DNA of 20,045 nt from contig JBBRFH010000022.1 in assembly GCA_038224615.1 (NCBI GenBank), positions 1 to 20,045 on the forward strand, read 5' to 3'. This stretch comes from JBBRFH01 sp038224615. Lineage in GTDB: Bacteria > Planctomycetota > Phycisphaerae > Tepidisphaerales > Tepidisphaeraceae. The translations under genes and the position numbers were made by a program. Each line of letters starts with the position of its first letter. Within the stretch, counting starts at the first letter, position 1. Of this stretch, positions 1 through 6,049 are shown in pieces. Under the pieces are notes generated by a model. The model worked only from the letters and a program-made list of their open reading frames with translations, was not told the origin of the DNA and searched no databases.

Positions 1-2
1 CG

Positions 3-1775
3 GATTCGTATCGTCGGGATGCGGATCGGCAGGTGCAGGCGCTGATTAAGGAGCGGCAGCAGCGCACGAGCGACTACACGCCGGAGGTGAAGGTCGATCC
101 GACGACCCAGCCGACGCCGACGAAAAAATCTTACGACTCGATCCCGGTGACGCGCACCCCGAACGAGAAACTGATCCCGTCCCGGCGCGTCGGCTTCACG
201 CTCTCGACCGCTCCGCTGGGTCCGCCGGTGCCGGGGTCGGTTGTGGTAGACGTTCCGGACGTCGAGGCGATTATCGCCGGGCAGGCGATCGCGCAGTTTC
301 GGATGCGGCTGGAATACGGGCCGGCGTCGGAGATCGGCAATACACTTAAGTTCGAGCTGTTTGACTGCGTTAACTACGCCGTTCAGCACTCGCGGCAATA
401 CCAGACCGCGATGGAGCAGCTCTATCTCTCGGCGCTGGACGTGACGCTCCAGCGGCACCTCTTCTCGCCGCGACCGTTCGCACAGGTGGGCGTGAACTAC
501 ACAGGCGGGCAGCAGAGCGTCGACTACCGCTCGGCCTACACCGTCACCGGCCGCGCGGGCGTGCGGCAGCAGCTTCCCTATGGTGGCGAGGTCGTTGCCG
601 AGGGACTTGTCAGTTTCGTCAATGCGCTCAACGACAATGTCACCGACGGCGAAGACGCGCAGCTGGCGTTACGCGGGTCGATCCCGCTGCTCCGGGGCGC
701 GGGTCTGGTCAATCTCGAGCCCCTGATCGCCTCCGAGCGCGAGTTGATCTACGCGACGCGCGCCTTCGAGGATTACCGCCGCTCGTTCGCGGTCGATGTG
801 GCGTCGCGGTATTTCCGTGTGCTGACGCGTTACACGTCGCTGCGGAATCGCTTCATCAATTACAGCAACCTCTCGCAACTGACCGACCGCACCGAGGCGC
901 TGTTCGAGTCCGGTCGTGTCAACGCGCTGGAAGTGCAACGTGCCCAGCAGGATCTGCTGGCGGCCGAGGATTCGCTGCAACTGGCACAGCAGTTGCTCGC
1001 GGGGGAACTCGACGATTTCAAGGTCTTCATCGGCATGCCGGTCGAGCAGTCGCTTGACCTGGTGTCGATCGATGTGGAGATGAAATACCTCGAGGCGCGC
1101 GTCGGCGACCCGGAAAAGCTGGCGATGCTGTATCGGCTCGACTTGCAAACGGCGCGCGATCGCGTTGAAGACCGCCGGCGTATCGTCAGCAACGCTCAGA
1201 ACCAGCTCGGCCCAGGGCTGAACCTGGACGGCGGGGCAACAATCGGCAACCCGGACGCGACCGCCGCCCGGCGCGTCGACGCGCGCGCGCTCGAATACAA
1301 CGCAGGCCTGACACTTGATCTGCCGATCGACCGCCTGCCCGAGCGGAACGTCTATCGCCAGTCGCTGATTCAGCTTGACCAGGCCCGGCGCAGCCAGGTC
1401 GATCTGGAACAGAACATCCTCGCCGACGTGCGCGGGGCGCAGCGGGGAATTCGGTCGGCGCAACTGTCGCTGGAGATTCAGCGTCGCGCCATCGACCTCG
1501 CCCGCGAGCGACTCGAGTTCGCCAACGAGTCCCTTCTGCTCGGCCGGCTGACCAACTCGCGCGACGTCACCGACGCCCAGCGTTCGCTGCTGACCGCCCA
1601 GGACAGCTACGACCAGGCCCGCGCCAACCTGCAAATCCAGCTCCTCCAGTTCCTGCGCGACACCGGCATGTTGCGCGTTGACCCCCGCGCCGGCGCCTTG
1701 GGCTTGGCGATGGACCGCCGCGGCATGCCCCGGTCGGACAAGGCGAACATCTCCGAAGGCGTGAACCCGCAGTGA
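3..1775 (+). CDS. TolC-family outer membrane efflux protein, 5'-truncated
   Basis: This is an outer-membrane channel subunit of a TolC/OEP-type export or efflux system. The frame is already open at base 3, so the true start and signal peptide lie upstream of the window; an internal GTG at 33 is not a credible start. About 590 residues are visible. After a polar, proline-rich N-terminal linker, the region from FELFDCVNYAVQHSRQYQTA onward shows the usual OEP pattern: long amphipathic helices (ALFESGRVNALEVQRAQQDL; SLLLGRLTNSRDVTDAQRSL) alternating with beta segments (FAQVGVNYTGG, AGLTLDLPID). The two helical halves match the internal duplication of TolC. The HlyD-type adaptor follows 211 bases downstream on the same strand, which fits a tripartite exporter; no inner-membrane pump is seen downstream, so it may lie upstream of the window. 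The substrate cannot be told. Confidence 0.88.
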   Translation, partial: DSYRRDADRQVQALIKERQQRTSDYTPEVKVDPTTQPTPTKKSYDSIPVTRTPNEKLIPSRRVGFTLSTAPLGPPVPGSVVVDVPDVEAIIAGQAIAQFRMRLEYGPASEIGNTLKFELFDCVNYAVQHSRQYQTAMEQLYLSALDVTLQRHLFSPRPFAQVGVNYTGGQQSVDYRSAYTVTGRAGVRQQLPYGGEVVAEGLVSFVNALNDNVTDGEDAQLALRGSIPLLRGAGLVNLEPLIASERELIYATRAFEDYRRSFAVDVASRYFRVLTRYTSLRNRFINYSNLSQLTDRTEALFESGRVNALEVQRAQQDLLAAEDSLQLAQQLLAGELDDFKVFIGMPVEQSLDLVSIDVEMKYLEARVGDPEKLAMLYRLDLQTARDRVEDRRRIVSNAQNQLGPGLNLDGGATIGNPDATAARRVDARALEYNAGLTLDLPIDRLPERNVYRQSLIQLDQARRSQVDLEQNILADVRGAQRGIRSAQLSLEIQRRAIDLARERLEFANESLLLGRLTNSRDVTDAQRSLLTAQDSYDQARANLQIQLLQFLRDTGMLRVDPRAGALGLAMDRRGMPRSDKANISEGVNPQ

Positions 1776-1845
1776 ACGGAACGGTTCAAGTGCTTGGCAA
1801 GACAAGCGATTAGCGGGGATCGCCGGCGTCGACCGCACCCAATCG

Positions 1846-1872
1846 CCATTTTTGCAAGGATTTACAGGATTG
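1846..1872. repeat. Possible remnant of a TTTACAGGATT intergenic repeat
   Basis: The spacer between the outer-membrane factor and the adaptor holds a short AT-richer stretch reading GCAAGGATTTACAGGATTG. It differs from its GC-rich surroundings and resembles the AGGATTTACAGGATT-type repeats I associate with intergenic DNA of some bacteria. I cannot find a complementary arm here, so it is at most a single-arm remnant. Confidence 0.25.
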
Positions 1873-1986
1873 TACCGGCGTGGCGTCGATTTTTGGAAAC
1901 CCCTTACTAACACGCCGCCCGCGTCGGGGTATCATAAAAGGCTGTCGTTTTTTGATTTTCCCCCGGTTCCGAAACAAATCGCCTTC

Positions 1987-3675
1987 ATGACACAGTTTGC
2001 GTTGCCGAAAAAATTGTCCAGACCCGCCGCAACCCGTTGGCCGGTGATGATTGCCGTCGGGGCAGTCGGCCTGCTGGTAGCCTCCGGAGTGGTCTACACG
2101 GTCGCGCCGGGGCTCCTCGGGCGTTCGTCCACCACAACCAGCCAGTACAAATCGGTCCCCGTCAAGCGGGGGCCGTTCGCGGTGCGCGTCAATGTGCGCG
2201 GCGACCTCGCGGCGGTCGACAACATCGACATCATCTGCGAAATCGAAGGCTCGACCACCATCACCCAACTGGTCCCCGAAGGAACCTTCGTCAAGAAAGG
2301 CCAGACGCTGGTGACGTTCGACGGCTCGCAGATCCGGTTGAAGCTGGAGGATTCGCAGATCGAACTGCAGCGCGCCTCCGCCGACGTGACGACCGCGACG
2401 GAGATGCTGGAAATTCAGAAGAGCCAGAACGCCGCCAATCTCGAGGCCGCCGACGTTGCTTTGCAGCTCGCGCAGATCGACATCCGCAGCTACACCGAAG
2501 GCACCTGGCCGCAGCAGCTTGCTGACGCGAAGATGGCGTTGGAAAAGGCTCAGACGGGTCTTAAAACCAAGCAGGACGAGTTGCAGCAATCGCGTTCCCT
2601 GTTCGCCAAGGGATTCGTGACGGCAACCGAAGTGAAGACCAAGGAGACCGACGTCCTCACGGCCCAGGCCGACGTCACCAAAGCTGAAACCTCGCTTAAG
2701 GTGCTGGTCGATTACAGCCACGAGGCGGACATGGCGGCGAAGAAAAATACGCTCGCCCAGACCGAACAGAAGCTGTCCCGCACCAAGCGCGAGAATGCTG
2801 CCAACCTCTCGCAAAAACAGGCCGATCTGGATGCCAAGCGTCAGTCGCTCTCGGTGATCACGCGGCGCACCGATCGGCTCGTCCAGCAGGTCGCCAAATG
2901 CATCATCAAGGCACCGGCCGACGGACTGGTGGTCTACCAGAACTCCGGCGGCGACCGCAACCAGACGCCGATCCAGGAAGGCTCCCAGGTCCGAGAGCGC
3001 CAGACCATGCTCCGCCTGCCCGACACGTCGCGCATGAAGGTGGTATTGAAGGTCAACGAGACGCAGGTGATGCGCCTGAGCGTCGGGCAGAGCGCGACGA
3101 TCGTCGTCGCCGGTCAACCCCGGCCGCTGAGCGGTCAGGTCACCAAGATCAGCCCCATCTCCGATTCCGGCGGCCGTTGGTGGAACCCGGACCAAAAGGA
3201 GTATCCCGTCGATGTGCTGCTCGATGAGACCCCGGACGGTCTCAAGCCGGGCATGGGCGGCGAGGTCAGCGTGACGGTCGACCAGGCGGACGACGTGCTG
3301 TCGATCCCGATGGCTTCGCTCTACACCGCCGGCGGGACGCGGTACGCGTTCGTCCCCATCGGCGAAGGCGTCAGGCCCGTCGCGATCAAGATCGGCCGTA
3401 CCAATGAACAGGATATTGAAGTGATGGAAGGTCTCGAGGCCGGCACGCAGGTCGTCATGCTCGAAGCCGGGCAAGGCAAGCTGCTGCTCGAGCGCGCCGG
3501 CATCAAGGTCGAAGAACAGCCGACCGACCAAACCGGCACACCCGGAGGCGGTCGCAAGCGCCGCAACGGTGCCGCGCCAGGCAACGGTGAAGGCAAACCC
3601 CCCGCAGGCGCTCCCACTGCCGGCCCCGCAGTCATCCCCGCACCCGCCGCCGCCGTTGTAGTGCCCGTGAAGTAA
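1987..3675 (+). CDS. HlyD/RND-MFP-type periplasmic adaptor subunit
   Basis: This membrane-fusion protein links an inner-membrane pump to an outer-membrane channel. I chose the ATG at 1987 (562 aa). It puts a basic tail and one transmembrane helix (about residues 18-40) at the N-terminus; an upstream TTG at 1852 would add 45 residues without such features. The order is a first lipoyl/barrel half (about 65-115, with VPEGTFVKKGQTLVTFDGSQ), a long coiled-coil hairpin rich in Ala, Gln, Lys and Glu (about 120-300), a second lipoyl/barrel half (CIIKAPADGLVVYQNSGGDR onward), a membrane-proximal domain, and a Pro/Ala/Gly-rich tail of some 50 residues that is probably disordered. No strong ribosome-binding site is visible. 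It presumably works with the TolC-type protein just upstream. A MacA-like or HlyD-like partner pump is plausible but not seen. Confidence 0.88.
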   Translation: MTQFALPKKLSRPAATRWPVMIAVGAVGLLVASGVVYTVAPGLLGRSSTTTSQYKSVPVKRGPFAVRVNVRGDLAAVDNIDIICEIEGSTTITQLVPEGTFVKKGQTLVTFDGSQIRLKLEDSQIELQRASADVTTATEMLEIQKSQNAANLEAADVALQLAQIDIRSYTEGTWPQQLADAKMALEKAQTGLKTKQDELQQSRSLFAKGFVTATEVKTKETDVLTAQADVTKAETSLKVLVDYSHEADMAAKKNTLAQTEQKLSRTKRENAANLSQKQADLDAKRQSLSVITRRTDRLVQQVAKCIIKAPADGLVVYQNSGGDRNQTPIQEGSQVRERQTMLRLPDTSRMKVVLKVNETQVMRLSVGQSATIVVAGQPRPLSGQVTKISPISDSGGRWWNPDQKEYPVDVLLDETPDGLKPGMGGEVSVTVDQADDVLSIPMASLYTAGGTRYAFVPIGEGVRPVAIKIGRTNEQDIEVMEGLEAGTQVVMLEAGQGKLLLERAGIKVEEQPTDQTGTPGGGRKRRNGAAPGNGEGKPPAGAPTAGPAVIPAPAAAVVVPVK

Positions 3676-3740
3676 CGCTTGCCGCCTTCGCGAGAAAATA
3701 CGCGAGATCTATCTCACGTATCCCCGTGAAGCTGCAAGCG

Positions 3741-3990
3741 AGTCATACGTTTGCGTTAAAAAACCCGCGCACCGGCTCCAAGTGTAGAATGGCGAGTGTC
3801 GCGGCATCGTGAGCGCCCGCATTGCGTCTAAACAACAATACGAGCCGCGAAGATGCGACGAGCGCGATGATCAACGCGAAGGAAAACGCAAAGAGAAATG
3901 AGCATTCTTGGCGTCTGCCTTCGCGCTCTTCGCCTCTTCGCGGCTCGCATTCGCGTTCGGGCGCGGGTTTCACGCCCGAAACGTATGAGT
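3741..3990. repeat. Outer inverted repeat of a 250-base element
   Basis: The left arm 3741-3770 and right arm 3961-3990 are inverted copies. AGTCATACGTTT pairs 11 of 12 with the outer part of the right arm, and AAACCCGCGC pairs 10 of 10 with GCGCGGGTTT; eight mostly unpaired bases separate the two blocks. The arms bracket the CGCGAAG hairpin. The right arm stops four bases short of the stop codon of the TPR gene (reverse strand, 3995-3997). The arrangement resembles a small non-coding mobile element, but no flanking target duplication was identified. Confidence 0.55.
3841..3947. repeat. CGCGAAG-family hairpin repeat
   Basis: The left arm 3841-3870 (starting CGAGCCGCGAAGA) is complementary at about 26 of 30 positions to the right arm 3918-3947 (ending TCTTCGCGGCTCG). 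The loop of 47 bases carries a further GCGAAGG and CGCAAAGAGA. The sequence is a degenerate tandem of GCGAAG units facing CTTCGC units. Confidence 0.7.
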
Positions 3991-3994
3991 CCAC

Positions 3995-4819
3995 TCAATC
4001 CGCCGGATTATTGTTCGACGGACCCGGCAGTGGCGCGGGCGTTTTCGGTCGATCGCTGCCGCCGATTTCCGGGATGGGTCCCTTCGGCATGATCGGCTTC
4101 GCCAATTCGTTCGCCTCTTTGATCGCCGGCCCGGGCACGACGCCCAGGCGGCGTAATGCCTGCTGGATGTCGACGTCCTGGTCATTGAGCCGGTACGCCT
4201 TGCGCAGGGCACCTTCGGCCTCGGCCTTCATCTGCTGTTTCTCGAGATACAGGCCCTGCTCTTTGAAAATATAGAATTTCTCAGGCGATTTCTGGGCCGC
4301 CTTGGCGTAGGACGTGACGGCCGAATCGGCGTCGCCGCGCTCAACGTAGATGCGGGCGAGGATGAAGTACTCGTCGCCCGTCTTGCTCGCGGCGGCAGAC
4401 TGCTCGAGCCGGTTGACCTCGACGTCGCGTTCGTCGGCCTTGGCGACGGTCTTGCCGAACGCGTCGATCGTCTTGAGCCGGGACGCCAGGTCCTTCTGAC
4501 CTTCAGTCGTGACGTCCTGCACCTGCAGTGACGTCTTGAAGCTGGCGATGGCGTTGGCGTACTGCTTTTGGCGGTCGTAGATCGTGCCGAGGTAGTAATA
4601 GCTTTCGTAGTCGCGTGGGTTCTGGCGGACCGCATCGCGGAAAGCGCCCTGGGCCTCATCGTACTGATTGGCCTCGAGGTAGGTGACGCCTTTGGCGCGA
4701 CTTTGCTGGGAGAAAGTGAAGTATTCTCCGCTGCAGCCAGGAACGAAAATCGAGCCGAACGTGACAATCCCTGTCAGCGTCAGGCCGGTTATCCAGTGGT
4801 GAACGCGTGTTTGAGCCAT
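3995..4819 (-). CDS. TPR-repeat lipoprotein
   Basis: This is a 274-residue envelope lipoprotein. The N-terminus has a short basic part, a hydrophobic stretch and a lipobox-like FVPGC, which would make Cys29 the lipidated residue. Tetratricopeptide repeats follow: AKGVTYLEANQYDEAQGAFR, ESYYYLGTIYDRQKQYANAI and later YFILARIYVERGDADSAVTS, with a further degenerate unit near residue 190. The C-terminal tail is rich in Pro and Gly. The start is supported by GGAGG ten bases upstream (reverse strand, 4830-4834). It is divergent from rpmI. TPR lipoproteins generally act as scaffolds in envelope assembly; the partner here cannot be told. Confidence 0.85.
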   Translation of the reverse strand: MAQTRVHHWITGLTLTGIVTFGSIFVPGCSGEYFTFSQQSRAKGVTYLEANQYDEAQGAFRDAVRQNPRDYESYYYLGTIYDRQKQYANAIASFKTSLQVQDVTTEGQKDLASRLKTIDAFGKTVAKADERDVEVNRLEQSAAASKTGDEYFILARIYVERGDADSAVTSYAKAAQKSPEKFYIFKEQGLYLEKQQMKAEAEGALRKAYRLNDQDVDIQQALRRLGVVPGPAIKEANELAKPIMPKGPIPEIGGSDRPKTPAPLPGPSNNNPAD

Positions 4820-4898
4820 TGTGTGCTTGCCTCCATGCAGAGCCGAATGTGACCGTTGGGCATGTTACGCGATCGGGTTTGCCATGCAATACATGGCG

Positions 4899-4928
4899 CT
4901 GGACGGGCGGGGGGCGGTTTGCTATATT
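4899..4928 (+). promoter_or_regulatory. Candidate sigma70-type promoter of rpmI-rplT
   Basis: CTGGAC (4899-4904) and TATATT (4923-4928) are 18 bases apart, and the -10 hexamer is preceded by TGC, giving an extended -10 (TGCTATATT). The predicted transcript starts near 4935, leaving a leader of about 50 bases before the rpmI ATG. Confidence 0.5.
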
Positions 4929-4982
4929 GCTCGGCTCGCTCGATTTCGGGCGGACCTAGTTTTTGAGATCGAGGACTGAATC

Positions 4983-5249
4983 ATGGGTTACAAGTACAAG
5001 CCCAACAAGGGCTGCGTGAAGCGTTTCAAGGTGACGGCCACCGGCAAGGTGAAGCGTCGCGGCACGTTCAGCTCGCACCTGCGTAGCCGTCGTACCGCCG
5101 CCCTCAAGCGTCGCCAGGGGAGGCCGTCGATCTTGGCCGAGGGGCATGCCCGCAACATGCGCCGCTTCATGGGCGTCAGCAAGATCAAGCCCTTGCAGGT
5201 GGCCCACGAGCGCCGTCTCGACGACGCCGCCCGCGCCGACGCCGCCTGA
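4983..5249 (+). CDS. rpmI: 50S ribosomal protein L35
   Basis: This is a small, very basic large-subunit protein. The N-terminal half has the L35 signature: KPNKGCVKRFKVTATGKVKR, followed by HLRSRRTAALKRR, in line with the family pattern of K..KRFK.TGTGKVKR. At 88 residues it is longer than the usual 64-66; the extra part is an Ala/Asp-rich tail after about residue 65 (LQVAHERRLDDAARADAA). The start is supported by GAGG at 4971-4974, eight bases upstream. rplT follows 189 bases downstream, the standard pairing. infC, which often precedes rpmI, is not directly upstream; the divergent TPR gene is there instead. Confidence 0.95.
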   Translation: MGYKYKPNKGCVKRFKVTATGKVKRRGTFSSHLRSRRTAALKRRQGRPSILAEGHARNMRRFMGVSKIKPLQVAHERRLDDAARADAA

Positions 5250-5261
5250 TACAGAAGCACC

Positions 5262-5330
5262 CATGACAAATGCCCAATGACCAGTGCCCGCATTTCATTG
5301 GTCATTGGAGATTAGTCATTGGTCATTGAG
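5262..5330. repeat. ATGACCAATG-family hairpin between rpmI and rplT
   Basis: CCAATGACCAGTG (5274-5286) pairs with CATTGGTCATTGG (5296-5308) over 13 positions with one G-T pair and a nine-base loop. Further copies of the unit flank it: CATGACAAATG on the left and a second GTCATTGGTCATTGAG on the right. It is the same family as the elements at 9607-9695 and 14991-15174. Confidence 0.8.
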
Positions 5331-5438
5331 AATTTCCAGCAAAGCAGTGGCGCGTTGCCGCTGCAGCCACGCCAACCCGAAGCCGTCGTGCTCGGGAACA
5401 GTGCCTCTGGCTCGGTTTACTTTTGAAAGGAACGGATC

Positions 5439-5810
5439 ATGCCACGCGTCAAAGGCGGTCCCACACACGCTCGCAAGCGTAAACGTATTCTGAAGCGCGC
5501 CTCCGGCTTTGTCGGGCAGGCGGGCACGAACTACCGCATCGCACTCGAATTCACCCGTCGCGCCGACCGCTTCGCGTACGAGCACCGCAAGGTGAAGAAG
5601 CGTCTGTTCCGCGAGCTGTGGATCACCCGTCTGTCGGCCGCCGTGCGTGCCCACGGGATCAACTACAGCACCTTCATCCCGGCTTTGCTTGAAGCGGGCA
5701 TCGAGCTTAATCGCAAGATGCTCAGCGAGATGGCGATCGCGGACCCCAAGGCGTTCGACACCATCGTCGAGAAGGCCAAGGCGTTCATCAAGTCGCCCAA
5801 AGCCGCCTGA
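5439..5810 (+). CDS. rplT: 50S ribosomal protein L20
   Basis: This 123-residue protein matches L20 along its whole length: the basic N-terminal tail MPRVKGGPTHARKRKRILK, the helix-rich middle (YRIALEFTRRADRFAYEHRK, RELWITRLSAAVRAHG) and the globular C-terminal domain (YSTFIPALLEAGIELNRKML, IADPKAFDTIVEKAK). L20 binds 23S rRNA early in 50S assembly, and in several bacteria it also represses its own operon by binding the mRNA. A good ribosome-binding site, AAAGGA, ends seven bases before the ATG. The gene lies downstream of rpmI on the same strand, but the gap holds a repeat hairpin. Confidence 0.97.
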   Translation: MPRVKGGPTHARKRKRILKRASGFVGQAGTNYRIALEFTRRADRFAYEHRKVKKRLFRELWITRLSAAVRAHGINYSTFIPALLEAGIELNRKMLSEMAIADPKAFDTIVEKAKAFIKSPKAA

Positions 5811-5857
5811 TCGCGATCGGCCGACCACGGCAACGCGATTGAAAACCACAACCCTGC

Positions 5858-5888
5858 GCGACCCTCGGATGCTGAGTCCGAGGGTCGC
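5858..5888 (+). terminator. Strong hairpin after rplT
   Basis: GCGACCCTCGGA (5858-5869) and TCCGAGGGTCGC (5877-5888) form a perfect 12-base-pair GC-rich stem with a seven-base loop, 47 bases after the rplT stop codon. No U-run follows, so it is either a terminator lacking a classical U-tract or a 3'-end-protecting structure. Confidence 0.65.
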
Positions 5889-5969
5889 TGCATGTACAGG
5901 CGGTTCGATCGAGCGCCTGTTGGCCAGACGCGATTGCATGGTTTTGGAGAGGCGTAATCCGGCTTTGCA

Positions 5970-5978
5970 TGCTAAAGT
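5970..5978 (+). promoter_or_regulatory. Candidate extended -10 upstream of the metalloprotease
   Basis: TGCTAAAGT has the TGn extension plus a -10-like TAAAGT (5973-5978), placing a start near 5985 and a leader of about 65 bases. No well-spaced -35 is evident: TTGGAG at 5944 is 23 bases away. Confidence 0.3.
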
Positions 5979-6049
5979 GACGCCGGTGTCAGTCGAACCG
6001 GCCCGCCGTTGCGCCAGCGCCGGTTCAAGTTGCAGAGAAGTGCAGTGCC

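Larger units (their letters stand above)
3676..3994. other. Convergent intergenic region filled by inverted repeats
   Basis: This gene-free stretch of 319 bases lies between the 3' ends of the adaptor gene (+) and the TPR lipoprotein gene (-). I see no credible coding sequence. It holds the outer inverted repeat and inner hairpin listed separately. A further pair, CGCTTGC (3677-3683) and GCAAGCG (3734-3740), also faces inward. Its position suggests it may also serve as a two-way transcription stop, although no U-run follows any stem. Confidence 0.6.

Noticed and set aside
33..35. GTG 33 as true start of the TolC-family gene
   Set aside because: The frame is open to the window edge and no signal peptide follows the GTG, so the gene is cut by the window.
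1852..1986. TTG start of the HlyD-type adaptor at 1852
   Set aside because: It would add 45 residues of intergenic character, including a possible repeat remnant; ATG 1987 gives a normal basic N-terminus plus anchor helix.
1810..3531. Long open frame on the reverse strand opposite the adaptor gene (573 codons)
   Set aside because: It is antisense to a well-supported gene; its translation has no recognisable domain and reflects GC-rich third-position bias.
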